Notes: generated by a model not told the origin, from the letters alone. A stretch of DNA of 64,000 nt from Channa striata (GCA_033026295.1 CM065182.1:8928001-8992000), one strand, 5' to 3'. Positions 49,401-61,265 are shown, numbered from the stretch's first letter. Made by a program: numbers and translations.

Positions 49401-52400
49401 GGTGTTTTCCAATATGTAGTTCAAGGTGATTTTATGTTTCCTGCTGTCAGATTTGAGCGACAGCCTACATACTGTATGTGGCTCCTAATGAGGAAAGGCA
49501 TTTATAGAACACCAGGGACGAGTGAGCCAGAGAGTTAAACCTTAAAATAAAACATGTCATTCTCGCAGAGTGAAATCTCCTGCTAAATCAACCCCCTCTT
49601 TCCCACTTATTTTTTATCTGTCATGGTAAATATGCACCATATGCTCAGCTGTTATTTTTTTCTCCGCCTAAATTAACTTACAGTATTAATCACTGATCAT
49701 ATTTTTGTATCGCATTTCTGCAAATGTCCTTATTTACTTTCACAATGTCATATTTTGAAGGATGCTAATATTGCAACATGCAATATTTGATCATAAGGGG
49801 AAAAGAAACAAACTACTTGACCTGTTAAATTTTCTGTGTATTGTTGTACTGTTGACTGTGACTGCAAAAATATGACTTAGTAATGATTTATGATTTATCT
49901 GTCTATTTGGATACAAAAAGAAATTGCCTTTCTTGAACCTTCTTGAACAGCTACAGACAAATGTCTTGTGTGTTTACAAGAGAAGAGTTAGTGAAAAATA
50001 CCTTGAATTTCCCAGATCACCATGAAGCTGATGGATGCCATGAAGATGATGACAATAAAGATGATGATAAATGACAACAAACACATCTTTGTCTGATGTT
50101 GCTGGACATCTGACGAGAGTCTGGATTAGAAATGATTGCACAATGCAAAGAAACCATTCAATGCTCTACACTATATTTCATATTTGTCACAAGTTCTACA
50201 TACGGCAATCCATCACTCACCTTCCAACCAGCATAAACTCACCCACCAGGCGTTGTCGCCTCATGGCCATGAGTATGCCTCGGACCGTCATGCCCTCGCA
50301 GAAGCAGGCCACCACCCTGGCTTTGGGCAGGTGGGCTCGCAGTTTCTGCAGCAGCTTATCAAAGCTCTGTTCGCCTGCGTTGCTGTAAATCTTATCAGAG
50401 TGGGCGATGCAGATTCCCTCCTTTGCTGCCATGTCTTTGAATGCCTCCATACCACTTTCACCGTAATTACCTGTGGATAGTACAGCGCGAATTAAATAGT
50501 GTAATTGCACAAAAGACCCTTTAACAAACATTTACATATCTTTTTTATTTTATATGTAGAAAGAAACAGGCATGCAGTTTTCTGCTGTCCTCCTCCTCAC
50601 ACTTTCAGTCTTGCACAAGTGATCTCCTGTGATCTCACGACACACACACACACACACAGACACAAACACACACAGGGTATAGACTATCAAACACTCCGAT
50701 GTGACGCCAGAGATTCTGGGAAATGTGTCCCTGTTGTGGGAACAGTTGGGGGGTTACACTTCCCTGTTTATGCAGAAAATTAGGTCACCTAGTTACTGTT
50801 GCTTTGCTAGTGTGCTCTGGGCATGACACTGTTTGAGGCATCCCTTTCATTACTGCTTATATAGTACGAGCTTTGCTCCCATATGTGGCTCCATCTTGAG
50901 CGGCATCTGCCAAAAGGTATTATTGCCTTCAGTGGCCAAAATTGTAAATAAGAATTAGTTAGCTGCCCACAGGAATATTTAAACGTATTCTATTTCACAA
51001 CCACAGCCTACAATAAATATGGTGTCCTTCGCCTTCTGAAGAACTACAACCTCTTTATGTCCATTCCATAAACACTTGTGTTTGCTTTGGAGCTGCAAAG
51101 CTCATATAATTTATTGGTTTATAACACTTGACAGGATTTGGATTGGATTGGTCATCTGGTAGCAAACTTGTACAAGACTGTGTATAATTTTTTTATTCCA
51201 TCACACTGTCCAGTAACAGTCTAAAATTCAAATTGGATGCTGGGGCAGAATGTGAGTAGGTAAAAGTAATATTCTATTCTGAAACTAAGAACTGAGTCAG
51301 GCACTACCCACAGTAATTTGACTACTACTGTTTCTCTATTGCAGTCAAAAATTGTTGCACTGCCATATTGTGTGTGCTATTGCAACTCAGTTTACAAAAC
51401 ATATGGGAAAATGGTACGAAAGAGAGATTTGGTTATTGAAAGTAGCGATATAAAGATGCCAAATGTAAAGCAGTAACACACCCATACACACTCTTACCCT
51501 CTGTGTGTATTGCAGACACGTAGCTCCAGTTGTATCTCTTGACAATGTCCACCATGGCTCTGGCCTGTTGCATATCTGATGGCACTACCCTCATGAAATA
51601 TTTATACAGACTCTGTTGGAAGGAATTTACATAATCATAAGTCAGGCCGTATACCGAAGCATGTCAAGCAGCCGATCTTTAAACCAACTGCATATTGACT
51701 TAAAACCAATATACTATCTGAAAATATTTGTATGTTTTTGTGAAAATAGTACTATTAAACAAAGTCTTTTTAAAAGGTGATAAAACAAAAAAAAGTGATA
51801 TTGAATATTATCAGATGTCAAACTAAAACAATGAAGCAGACCTATCATCATGGAAAGGAGTTATGACATATATATTGCTATAGAACAGCCTAAAACAAGG
51901 AAGAATGCTGATGCTTTACATGCTATTACATGATAATTATAATAAATAATAATGTCACTAATTCACTTAAAGTAGATTTTCATCAAGCTCAAAGCCAGTC
52001 ACTGCTTTGACAGCAGCGCTTTAAAAACACAAATCTGATTTAGTGTTTTGGCATCTTTCCGACTGGCGAAGATGTGCTGCTTAGTTATTCAGCGTGAATG
52101 TTCTCGCTCTTTAATGTCGTTTCTTTTTGTTAAATGATCTCACCTTATCGCTCAGATCCATGCTCGTGGCTGAGTAGGCTATCTGCGGGATGTTGAAGAG
52201 CTGGAGGAGATTTTGCACCTGGATGGCCACAGAGCTGGACCCCGGTCCAATCAGACCCACTATGGGCTTCTTCCCCTGGAGCAGTAAGCTGCCTGCCTCT
52301 GCGGTGCACCTGCCCTGGCTCTCCTCCTCTTCGCTGGACACTAGTGTGTCCCGAATGAACTCGATACTCTGCTCCAGCGCCACTGCAGAGTGCCAGCACG

Positions 52401-53432
52401 AGTCCCTGGAAAATGGAGTGTGCATTGTTGTTAGTAATAGAAGGTGAGGGGTGGCTTAGGGATACGTGTCAGGTGCTTTTTAAGTGCACAGTCTGCAGCT
52501 CAACTTTTCAAAGAACTTGACCACTTGACCAAGACACTTTAATAGCAGTGAGAAGTCTGCAGTCAAACTTTGGACAAAGCTGGAATGAGGTTTCGCTTGG
52601 CTGAGTCAGACAATGCTGGACTTAATTTAAGAAACATTACCTTTAGTGCTATCTGGCTTCTTTTTTTCTTTATTGAGAGACGGGCCAGCAATACCAACTT
52701 TTTCAGATCTGCTATATTCTATCTCCTTCAAACCCCCAACGTTCTGCTGTCTGTCTCAAACAACTGCTGAACCACGACTGACTGCAAACTAGCTTTTAGA
52801 ATCATGAACAGCTAACTGATATTTAAGAACGACAAATGAGGTTTTATGCTGCGTTTCTCACCGGATCTCACAGCCCAGGCTAATGTTTGGGAGGATGGCC
52901 GGGTCTGCGTTAATTCGATCCAGGGTGTGCATCATGGCCTCCACTCGCTGGATCCCATACTGCTCACGCACAGCACCGCACTTTCGCTCATGGACCTGAG
53001 GAAGGTGCAACATAACTGGATTATCTCTCTGTCTCTCTCTCTCAAACACACACACACACACACAAAGAAAATGAACACACACATAGGGCAATCAGCCACA
53101 GCATTTAAATGACCCGGTGGTTTTAATGTTATGGTGGACAGGGTTCAGCATCAGCATGGAAAAACGGGTCACAATAGCCACGTTGACCCCACCCCCACTA
53201 GGTAACATACTAAGACACGTACCTTGTGTGCAGGTGGCTGGTGGTGGACAGAGAACAGAGCTCCAATGATGATGTCCCCAGGGATATGTGCTAATACCCT
53301 TCTCTCATTGTTCTGGGCTTTGACTCCGACCCTGTTTTTCAGGCCCAAGAAGCTCATATCATTTCCCAGTAACACGATCACCACCAGCAACGTCTTCCAC
53401 ATCCCTGTATTCCCTCTTACTCCGCCTGCCAT
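39580..53432 (-). CDS. grm5: Metabotropic glutamate receptor 5 (group I, Gq-coupled), complete
   Basis: Postsynaptic class C GPCR. Seventeen coding exons on the minus strand join in one frame to 1197 codons (human isoforms 1180 and 1212): 53223-53432, 52862-52995, 52144-52405, 51498-51612, 50221-50470, 46125-46360, 45845-45966, 45639-45763, 45383-45551, 43941-44067, 43230-43347, 42771-42957, 41880-42038, 41667-41792, 41329-41511, 41032-41201, 39580-40480. In order: signal peptide (MWKTLLVVIVLLG, preceded by an upstream in-frame Met), Venus-flytrap domain (RRVLAHIPGDIIIGALFSVH; GPGSSSVAIQVQNLLQLFNI), cysteine-rich domain (CSEPCQKAQIK, SCCWTCTPC), seven-helix domain and long tail. GRM5 rather than GRM1 is shown by WDQRGLKMNDEE, EYVFDEYTC and the SSSSL terminus. 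Start choice between 53432 and 53402 is open. The gene is head-to-head with tyr. Confidence 0.96.
41329..43347 (-). CDS. grm5: grm5 seven-transmembrane region, split over five small exons
   Basis: Exons 43230-43347 (IPVQYVRWGDPEPIAAVVFA, helix 1), 42771-42957 (DTPVVKSSSRELCYIILAGI to YSALVTK), 41880-42038 (TNRIARILAGSKKKICTKKP to IVALLVIEPPQ), 41667-41792 (YDYPSIREVHLICN to CTFYAFK) and 41329-41511 (TRNVPANFNEAKYIAFTMYT to CCMFVPK). Introns between the last three are very short (87 and 155 bases). After helix 1 the donor atcaa|gtaatt joins acceptor gtccag, giving VFIKFWDTPVVK where mammals have VFIIYRDTPVVK. Confidence 0.92.
44071..44104. repeat. (CA)n microsatellite abutting a grm5 splice acceptor
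   Basis: On the grm5 (minus) strand this is a (TG)n run ending gtgtctccag immediately before the exon at 43941-44067. Confidence 0.95.
44331..44366. repeat. Truncated tRNA-like teleost repeat head
   Basis: The text gtggtggcacggtgggttagtggttagctgctt, in a grm5 intron, matches the opening of the fish repeats beginning ggcggcacggtggtgtagtggttagcac. Only about 35 bases remain. Recognised from memory. Confidence 0.4.
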
Positions 53433-53510
53433 CGTCTGTCCTCCTAGGGCTGAGGTTCAGCTGAACGTGTGGTCTTTGACATGGTTCTGGAAGTGCCAGG
53501 GGTTATACTC
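53433..53510 (-). promoter_or_regulatory. grm5: grm5 5' UTR part of first coding exon
   Basis: On the minus strand, ttctctttag|GAG at 53511/53510 is a good acceptor, so the coding exon starts 78 bases before the ATG. A matching donor (gcagag|gtaggtgg) ends a likely noncoding exon at 53819. Together they place the grm5 promoter near 53.9-54.1 kb. Confidence 0.45.
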
Positions 53511-54007
53511 CTAAAGAGAAAGGAAGAGGGACATTAAAGAAATGATTTCAACGTGTTTATGTTTGTAAGTATCTCAGTCAAGCCATATTTAACGCTCACA
53601 TCACTGACATTAGAAAGGTAGGAAAGGCTTTGGACTCACAAGTCACCTGCTCTAAAAATCACATTCTGTTTCTCACCATGAAGATGAACTGATGTTGAAA
53701 GTGCATCCGGCAGCTAAAACTGACATCTACGCTCGTTGGTCCAGTAAAACCGGTGTTAAACTGCAGAAAGCTAATTCCCCGTTTGAATCCCCCAAACTCA
53801 CAGACAACTTCCACCTACCTCTGCTCTGCCAACAGCCTTGCAGATGCCATTCATTCTCAGACGCTTTCCATCACAGAGGAGCAGTAAGAAAAGCGCTGCA
53901 GGTTTCTGCTCAAGCTCCGTCTGGCGCCTGGCTACAGCAAACTGCAAATAGCAGCAGATAATATAACCCGTTATTGGAACATGTTTTAGCCTAGTGACGC
54001 ACAGCGG

Positions 54008-54056
54008 CCCCCCCCCCTCCTCCTTCTCCTTCTCCTCCACCTCCTCCTCCTACTCC
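54008..54056 (-). promoter_or_regulatory. Homopurine/homopyrimidine tract near the inferred grm5 promoter
   Basis: On the plus strand a C10 run is followed by repeated CCTCCT/CTTCTC units. The minus strand is GGAGGAGG-rich, which could form triplex or G-quadruplex structure. It lies next to the inferred noncoding first exon of grm5. Confidence 0.5.
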
Positions 54057-55299
54057 AAAACAGTGGAAAGCATGGAGCATCAACAGTGACTAAACGGGTA
54101 CAACTGTGGAAAGCTCCGGGAGGCGAGCCACGGAGACCACCGACGCATGTTCAACATGTAAAAAGAAGCAAGTAAACAAATAAGTAAGCAAAATAAACGA
54201 ATACAAATTAAAACGTTAAAAAACAACTACCGATACTAAATCTGTTAGAATTCAAGATTAAGCATTAATGGACTATAGATTAATGTAAGGAATTGCAAAT
54301 GTAACGTTAAGTTCAAGTTTCTACGCACCTCAGTTCATCCGTCAGCCTTCCAGTGCGTAAAATAAAGACAACCCCATTTGGTTGGAGCCCACTCACAATT
54401 TGAAATCTAACACTTTACACAGGCCTGTTTGCACATTGTGTTTCAGCAATTCTTATTTGTCAACACCATGCGTAAGAGAACGGATAATAACTGAAGAGCA
54501 ACAGAATGATCCTTCCATGAATTCTCCTTTTGCCTGAAGACAGAAAGACAAAAATAAAGATCTCGTCAAATTCTTTACAAGTAATCAAATGTTGAAAATT
54601 TATGTGTTCAAATAAAAACCAGTAGCTCTGGTTTTTTTGCATGGGTGATATTTGTGTTTGACCACTTTATGAATTAAAATTGAAACGGGTAAGTCAATGT
54701 TGCTTTGTGATGATTGGCTGATGAATGAAATGGAAATGAAAGCAAAGACAGCAGTGAGTATAATATTCTTCATCCTGGCTGGACAGCACGGTTTTGTTTA
54801 GCATGTGTTTGATTAGGATATGAATATGTTTGTGGTTGATTTGAGCTGCTCAAATGTAAACTCCTGTTGGTTGGAGGGAACCCCAAGAGGAACAAAAGCA
54901 CACACCCCTATGTATAATAATTATATCTATGACAGACAAGATGAAGCAGCATTTATGACAAGAGCTTTTTACATTTTAGTAGTTTTATCAGAAATTTGTT
55001 CACATTCCGCAGAGGTGAATCCATCAAAATAACATATTGCAATAAGTTTTGACTATTTAATGTGAATGGGATGCATGTGTGGTAACAAAAACATTGTAAT
55101 TGTTGGACATGTTTGTGAAGACAAACCACTTAAAGGTTGAATATGTGATTAAGGATGTTTCTGGATTCATTAGTAGGAGATAAATAAATGGGATCCTGAG
55201 GGTAAACCTGTGGTTTGTTAGTTGCCTGGGGAGACAGAGACAGAGACAGAGACAGAGAGTCCTGGTGAACTGGTCTCGGGAGACAGAATATTTAAAACA

Positions 55300-55309
55300 G
55301 TCACATGAC
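55300..55309. promoter_or_regulatory. tyr: Palindromic E-box GTCACATGAC upstream of tyr
   Basis: An exact match to the extended MITF/TFE consensus GTCACATGAC, 1.15 kb upstream of the tyr ATG. MITF control of vertebrate tyrosinase through CATGTG boxes is well established; occupancy here is inferred. Confidence 0.4.
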
Positions 55310-56150
55310 GCCCTCTGGTGGGGACCCACATGCTGTCGTGGACTTAATGTTAAAAACCCTATGAATATCACATGCAAACTGCATCCCCACATGAGCTGAC
55401 CAAAGGCCAAAGGTCAGCTCATGAGGGGATGCGGTACTGAGAAATCTTTAACGACTTTAAAGGTTTATTCTGAGAACACATAGTGCAAATTGAAGTACCA
55501 CATATCTTCGCCGTCGGCAATAACTTGCTTTATTATACTTTGATCCTCAGTTTTTCCTCAGTCAGTTCTTTGTTTTAAGTTCCTGCCCTTATCTGCTTTG
55601 TACGTGATGGCGTATAATGTCTTTAGTCATATGACCACAAAGATAAAATTCAAAGTCCACAAACGGGATTATTTAAAAAGAGCTTTAATTTCATCTTGTA
55701 CTTTGTATATTTTAATGAATTGAAAGCATTTTCTTCTGCTGTCATTGGTTTATATCTGGCTACAGTAAACATATCATCATCATTATATCATTTAAAGCTC
55801 AGTTTTTAATTTGTAGGTGACCACTGGTGATTTGTCCCCAAATGTCTCATGTCACAAGAAGCGGAAACTAAATTAAAAATTATAGCGTGCATTATTTACA
55901 CACCTATTGACCTTCCCATGAATATGAAGTTATAAATTATTACGGTTCTCTAACTCTTTCTGTGGACTGAAATTGGTTGTGGTGGGTTTTATCGAATAAT
56001 CTCAGGACTAACAGTTTGTCTTGTTGGCTTCTTGAGGCTGGTGGGCGAGAAATCCTAAGACGTGCGCCTATTTCATGCTCATGACTGCAGAAAATTGAAA
56101 GGCGTGTAGTGTTCTCCTCAGTATCCCTGAGGCCTTCACCATGCGTCGTG

Positions 56151-56158
56151 GTCACATG
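56151..56158. promoter_or_regulatory. tyr: E-box GTCACATG about 300 bp upstream of tyr
   Basis: MITF-type CATGTG/CACATG box with the preferred flanking GT, 293 bases before the tyr start codon. Confidence 0.4.
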
Positions 56159-56332
56159 AAATCATATATGCTCATTTATGACAGGGTACAGTAACTGATG
56201 GGCAGCCTGCTGGGTGGCATCTTCACTGGACTCCCACTGAGAACTGTATTTTCTGCAAACTGCCATCTTGGGATATGTGCTTTGGGGTAATGGACCCCTC
56301 ATGAAGCATTTCTTCATCCTGTGATTAAGTGG

Positions 56333-56340
56333 CATGTGAC
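56333..56340. promoter_or_regulatory. tyr: Proximal E-box CATGTGAC of tyr
   Basis: CATGTGAC (reverse complement GTCACATG) 111 bases before the tyr ATG, in the position expected for an M-box/E-box of a melanocyte promoter. Confidence 0.45.
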
Positions 56341-56450
56341 CGGCTCCACAGAGAGGAGGGGGTGCTCTGGGAAAACTCTGAGGAATTTATGCCTGAGGTT
56401 TCCCACTTTGGGAACATTCGCCTCATCTCTCTCTGGGACCGCTTGCTGCA

Positions 56451-57735
56451 ATGTGGCTCCTGAAAACAATCAGTTTATTGGTGTTTTTCGAACCCTGCCA
56501 TCTCCAGTTTCCCCGTCCGTGCGCCACTCGGGAGGCCTTGCTCTCCAAGGAGTGCTGCCCGCTTTGGGACGGGGACGGATCGGCCTGCGGGGCCAGCTCG
56601 GGCCGGGGCTTCTGTCAGGACGTGGAGGTTCCGGATCAGCCCGACGGGCCGCAGTACCCCTTCTCCGGCTTGGACGACAGGGAGAAATGGCCCCTGGTTT
56701 TCTACAACCGGACTTGCCGGTGTGCGGGGAACTTTATGGGTTTCAGCTGCGCGGACTGCAAGTTCGGCTACGCCGGGGCGAACTGCAACGAGAGGAGAGA
56801 GTCTGTGCGGAGGAACATCTTCCACCTCTCCCGGGCGGAGAGGATCCGGTTCGTGTCTTACCTGAACCTGGCCAAGCAGACCATCAGCAGGGACTACGTT
56901 GTGGCCACGGGGACCCGCAGGGAGATGGGGAACGGGTCCGACCCGATGTTCGCTGAGGTGTCGGTGTACGACCTCTTCGTGTGGATGCATTACTACGCGT
57001 CCCGGAGCGCGCTGTTGGGCGGGCCGGGCAACGTGTGGACCAACGTGGACTTCGCCCACTGGGCTCCAGCTTTTCCTCCGTGGCACCGCGTTTACCTGCT
57101 GCACTGGGAGCATGAGATCCGGAAGCTGACCGGGGACAGCAGCTTCAGCATCCCGTACTGGGACTGGAGGGATGCTCAGGCCTGTGACGTGTGCACCGAT
57201 GATCTGATGGGGGACCGGAACCCGCAGGATCCCAGTTTTCTCAGCCCAGGCTCCGTCTTCTCTTCTTGGAAGGTAAACACACTGAAGTAAAAATGGACCT
57301 AACCCTGCAGACATTGGGAAATCAAGTGAAATTCTGTATCACTCCTGGGCCATTTATTAAACAAAGCCCGGATGTCATGTAATTCATAATTTCTGCTGTC
57401 AATATTTCCTACAACTAGATTATTCAGGATGATTGTTGGCATCTGTTCCCACCCTCCTCAGCTCTGTGATGCATGTTTTTGGGTGTCTGCACCACAGGTC
57501 ATCTGCTCCCGTGCTGACGAATACAACAGCCGGGGTGTGTTGTGTGATGCCCGGGAGGAAGGTCCGCTGCGTCGTAACCCTGGAAACCACAACCGCAACG
57601 TGGTTGGGCGACTGCCGACTTCCGCAGAGGTGGAGTTCACTCTCAGTCTGACGGACTATGACACCGGGGCCATGGACCGAAGTGCCAACATGAGCTTCAG
57701 GAACACTTTGGAAGGTCAGATAGGCTGGAGCACGC

Positions 57736-57783
<48 letters not shown>

Positions 57784-59293
57784 TTATCACTTGCTTATAT
57801 TCAGCTGTGCACTGTGAACTCTTCTTGTGATGATCTATTGTTCCTTTAGTTCCCACTCTTGTGGCTTATCTGGTCTATACTGTTGATTATTTTTTGTGGC
57901 CTTTAAATTTATTTATGAACATTGTTTGTACTCAACAGATACAGATGAAATGTCATAATCTTACATCCCAAGTCAAGTCAGGTCAAGTCAGTTGTATTTA
58001 TGTGGCATCTTGTTCTAAATAGACGAGATAATAGGAGAGTCTAAAATAATCGCTGGCTATTAAATGTACTATCCACAATTATTAATGCCTCACCAATACT
58101 GTGCATCATTAAATGTGTACTGGGTCTCAGGTAAGTTCTCCAGCTGTTTTTAATGTGCATGTGTGCGACTCATTACTAAACGCATAGGTTAAATGCCAGA
58201 GAGCAATTCAGATAAAGTGTCTGTTATACACCTGTGATGGTTTCTTAGAGTATCTACAGTACGTCAGATCTGAACATATTCATGTACAGCATGTCACAAA
58301 AGAAAGGCAGGAGAGTGTTATGGAGTTTACCGTTGTCATTCACATAAACCAGAGATTTTTTTTTACCACTTCGTGTTTTTCTTTGTGAGTGCTGACAGAG
58401 ATATTTGTGTATTGCAGGATTTGGGGATCCTCAGACGGGTTTAGGGAACAGTTCTCGTATGGGCATGCATGCCGCTCTCCACGTGTTCATGAATGGATCC
58501 ATGACCTCAGTGCAGGGCTCAGCAAATGACCCCATATTCCTTCTTCACCATGCTTTTGTTGACAGGTAAGAAAGGGCGCGTATAGATGCAAACACGTAAT
58601 GAAGGTGCATTTCTACATTCCCGATAACAGCTGCATTTGTTTCCTTACTGCATGAAAGCATTTATGAACAATGGCTCAGGAGGCACAGACCATCTCCATC
58701 CCAGTATCCAGAGTCTAACGCTCCGATTGGGCACAACAGCGACTACCACATGGCACCTTTCCTGCCGCTCCACAGAAACAGAGAATACTTTATTACCAGC
58801 AAGGATCTGGGATATGAATACTCCTACCTCTTAGATGCCAGTAAGTTTCTTCATGAGAGAAGTTATTTGCACATTTCCCCTTTATTTCTCCCTAAACTTA
58901 AAAATCTACCCACAGGACCTGTTTAATTAAATTTCCTTTTTAAAATGCAAAGGCTCACTTCATTTTAAGCTCAAAATTAAACTCAACCCACTCTACATTT
59001 ACGGGACCACCTGTCTGTTCCTTCCAGACCAGAGGCTGGCGGAGTCCATGCATCCTTACCTGGTGGTGCTGCAGGATGTGTGGCCCTTCCTGCTGCTTGC
59101 AGGGCTCCTGGGAGGCGTTGTAGCGCTGCTCCTCACTGCTGCTGTTCTCACAGTAGTGCGGCGGTACAAGCAGTTGCCGTGGCTGCATGGAAGGAAGTGG
59201 AAAAGCATATTTGCCCTCCCAGAAACACAGCCTCTTATCTGGAGCAAGGACAATGTGGAAAGCAGTCAGCCTAACTACCAAACAACTATGTGA
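56451..59293 (+). CDS. tyr: Tyrosinase, complete
   Basis: Copper oxidase of melanosomes that hydroxylates tyrosine to DOPA and oxidises DOPA to dopaquinone, starting melanin synthesis. Five exons, 56451-57272, 57498-57714, 58418-58565, 58659-58840 and 59028-59293, join in frame to 544 codons (human 529). Signal peptide MWLLKTISLLVFFEPCHLQ; EGF-like cysteine-rich region (NRTCRCAGNFMGFSCADCKF); copper A histidines H180 (WMHYYASR), H203 (DFAHWAPAF) and H212 (PPWHRVYLL); copper B histidines H364 and H368 (MHAALHVFMNG) and H391 (FLLHHAFVDS); transmembrane segment WPFLLLAGLLGGVVALLLTA; cytoplasmic ETQPLI, an acidic dileucine-type sorting signal for melanosomes. TYR rather than TYRP1/DCT is shown by the IPYWDWRDA-CDVCTDDLMG block and gene structure. 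All ligands are intact, so the enzyme is probably active. Confidence 0.97.
57731..57781. repeat. (CA)n microsatellite in tyr intron 2
   Basis: About 24 CA/CG-CA units beginning 17 bases after the exon 2 splice donor. Confidence 0.97.
57965..58012. repeat. Remnant of a dispersed fish repeat (caagtcag-ttgtattta type)
   Basis: The text cccaagtcaagtcaggtcaag followed by tcagttgtatttatgtggcatc resembles the 'caagtcagttttatttatatagc' dispersed sequence common in teleosts. It lies in tyr intron 2. Confidence 0.35.
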
Positions 59294-61265
59294 GGACAGA
59301 CGTGAATTTTATGGCAAATCACTCTTGAGTTATTCACAATAATGCTTAAACATATATAGAGTATATCATCACTGTACAACGTGTTTACACTGTATTGAGA
59401 GTATAAACTTCTCTTGTAAGATATAAAATGATTGAAATTTAAGAGACTTGTATTAAACACTTACATTTTGACTTTGTTCCACCCACATGCTCATCAGGTT
59501 CTACCAATTAGGCAATTTTAGACATGCTCTGTGTAACGCTTATGGCTTATGTCATGGAAATGTTCCATAGTGACTTTTTGCATTCATTCTCTTGGTTTTA
59601 GCCAATTGCTTCCAAAATCAAGTTCTGCAGTGTGTTGCATCATGTACGCAGACATTTAATACGGAGACATGATATCCTACAGGCACCTGTCATCGAAAAG
59701 AAGAAACAAACTCCTTCAGATACATTCACACGAGCCTTGGGGTGTTTTTGGAACTTTATGTGGGAGTTGACTTAAGCACATATTAATTGATTTAAGTTTG
59801 TGGTAAGATTATAGAAAATCAACGTTCTAACCATAAAGTTACATAATAGTTTTAAAAAACTTTGGCATTTGTAAAAGTCACTGTAATCCCCCAAGTTGCA
59901 TGTGGTTCACAATTTTCACTTGAAAGGTCATAACTACTTTAAGTCACCTAAAGTGTTTCATTTCACAGTCAGATAAGAAATCTGGCATTAATACCACTGT
60001 GATGAAACTTCTACTTGTCCAGTATTTCCAAAGCATATGCTTTTATGTCTAAAATAGATACACAGTAGGATTCAGTTTTACAGAGTTAACACAAAAGTTT
60101 ATTTTTTGGTAAGATAAATTTGTTCCCTAATACTTTTACCCTTGTGTAATGGTCTCATTTAGATAAATTTACTTCATACATTGTAAGCCTTGACACATGC
60201 TGTCTAACAAAGCAGTTCTAAAATACAGTACTCTGTTCAGTTGTGATTGCCAGCAATTACAGTACATTGTCCTCATCAAAATTATACTGTTGTTGTGACC
60301 AAAAAAACAAAGGAGGAAACAATCGGAGAAAAAAAAAACAAGATAAATACAGCAATGATGATTTGGAAGCAAGAGTTACAAACTATATTATTAGATATAG
60401 TCAGGTAAACAAAAAAAAAACGCAAATCCTAAATTTTACCTATAGAAAACTGGGGAATTTGCAGTGAATTAAATTTCACAGAACTGTTGTATTTATTTGT
60501 AACACCAGAATAATTCCATTAAATTCTGGACATTTTAGAGATCCAAATTACTGACATAAAGCAGCTTCGTGGGCAAACACCATTAAATCAGCATCATTCA
60601 GTTTGATGTGATAATGGACATACAGATGCAATAATTTATACAATTTTAAAAAACTATGGGATGGAATGAAATATACATATAAACAATTCTAAATTTATCA
60701 CATAAATGGAAATGTACAGAGGAATCGGACTTTACCAAATACTTTTGAAACCAAATTGGTCCCATCTATGGCCCACCACAATAATTTAGGGGGTGAGCAT
60801 TCACATGAAAGGTTTAGTAGGTGTGAAATTAGGCATGGTCACATTAGACTCTTATTGTGTTATTATTTTTTTAATAATAAGAAAATAATAATAATAACAA
60901 TAATCTTTTTTGGGGGGGGGTTTCAGTGCATTTAATAAGTGTATCATCGTCTTAATTGACTGGAAGTCTATTTGTCAGTGTTTTCCTGATTACCATTCAG
61001 TACTTGAGTGAAAAACTGGTGTAGAAAATATTGAAGAGTCTTTATCATACCATAACGACCCAGGAAAAATCCAAAAATAGACAAAGAAAAAAAAAAAAAA
61101 ATCAAGTAAGCTGATGATTTAGCATTCTTAGTTGTGACTGTAATTGTTTAGTTGTAGAGGCCCAAACTCCATGACAGCAAAAGAGGCAACTCTATCAAGA
61201 GGTAAAGAATGGACTGTGTGGCCTTCTGCTAAAGATACACACAATGTTTTTGTTGCAAGTCCACA
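59294..61265. other. tyr and chordc1 3' UTRs and spacer
   Basis: Convergent 3' ends of tyr (plus) and chordc1 (minus). AT-rich, with poly-A/T runs (near 60310, 60410, 61085), an (ATA)n-like patch near 60870-60900 and a G-run near 60914-60921. No coding exon was seen. No nox4 gene, the human TYR neighbour, is visible. Confidence 0.5.
59452..59457 (+). terminator. tyr: Possible tyr polyadenylation signal ATTAAA
   Basis: The variant hexamer ATTAAA about 160 bases after the tyr stop, followed by a T/GT-rich stretch. No nearer canonical AATAAA was seen. Confidence 0.35.

Larger units (their letters stand above)
53433..56450. other. Shared upstream region between divergent grm5 and tyr
   Basis: Contains the grm5 noncoding exon (near 53.8 kb), the purine tract at 54008-54056, several E-boxes toward tyr, and otherwise nothing gene-like. 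A gagaca minisatellite-like run is near 55231-55255. Confidence 0.5.

Noticed and set aside
39580..53432. Assignment to grm1 (whose paralogous neighbourhood contains RAB32)
   Set aside because: Sequence of the ligand domain, helix 3-4 region and SSSSL end fit GRM5. The flanking tyr, chordc1 and rab38 fit the 11q14-type block.
56475..57314. 279-codon open frame antisense to tyr exon 1
   Set aside because: It is a GC-rich mirror of the tyrosinase exon, with no recognisable domain. The sense frame has all copper-ligand motifs.
56451..59293. Assignment to tyrp1 or dct
   Set aside because: Tail, exon structure and motif context fit tyrosinase, as does the grm5 neighbour.
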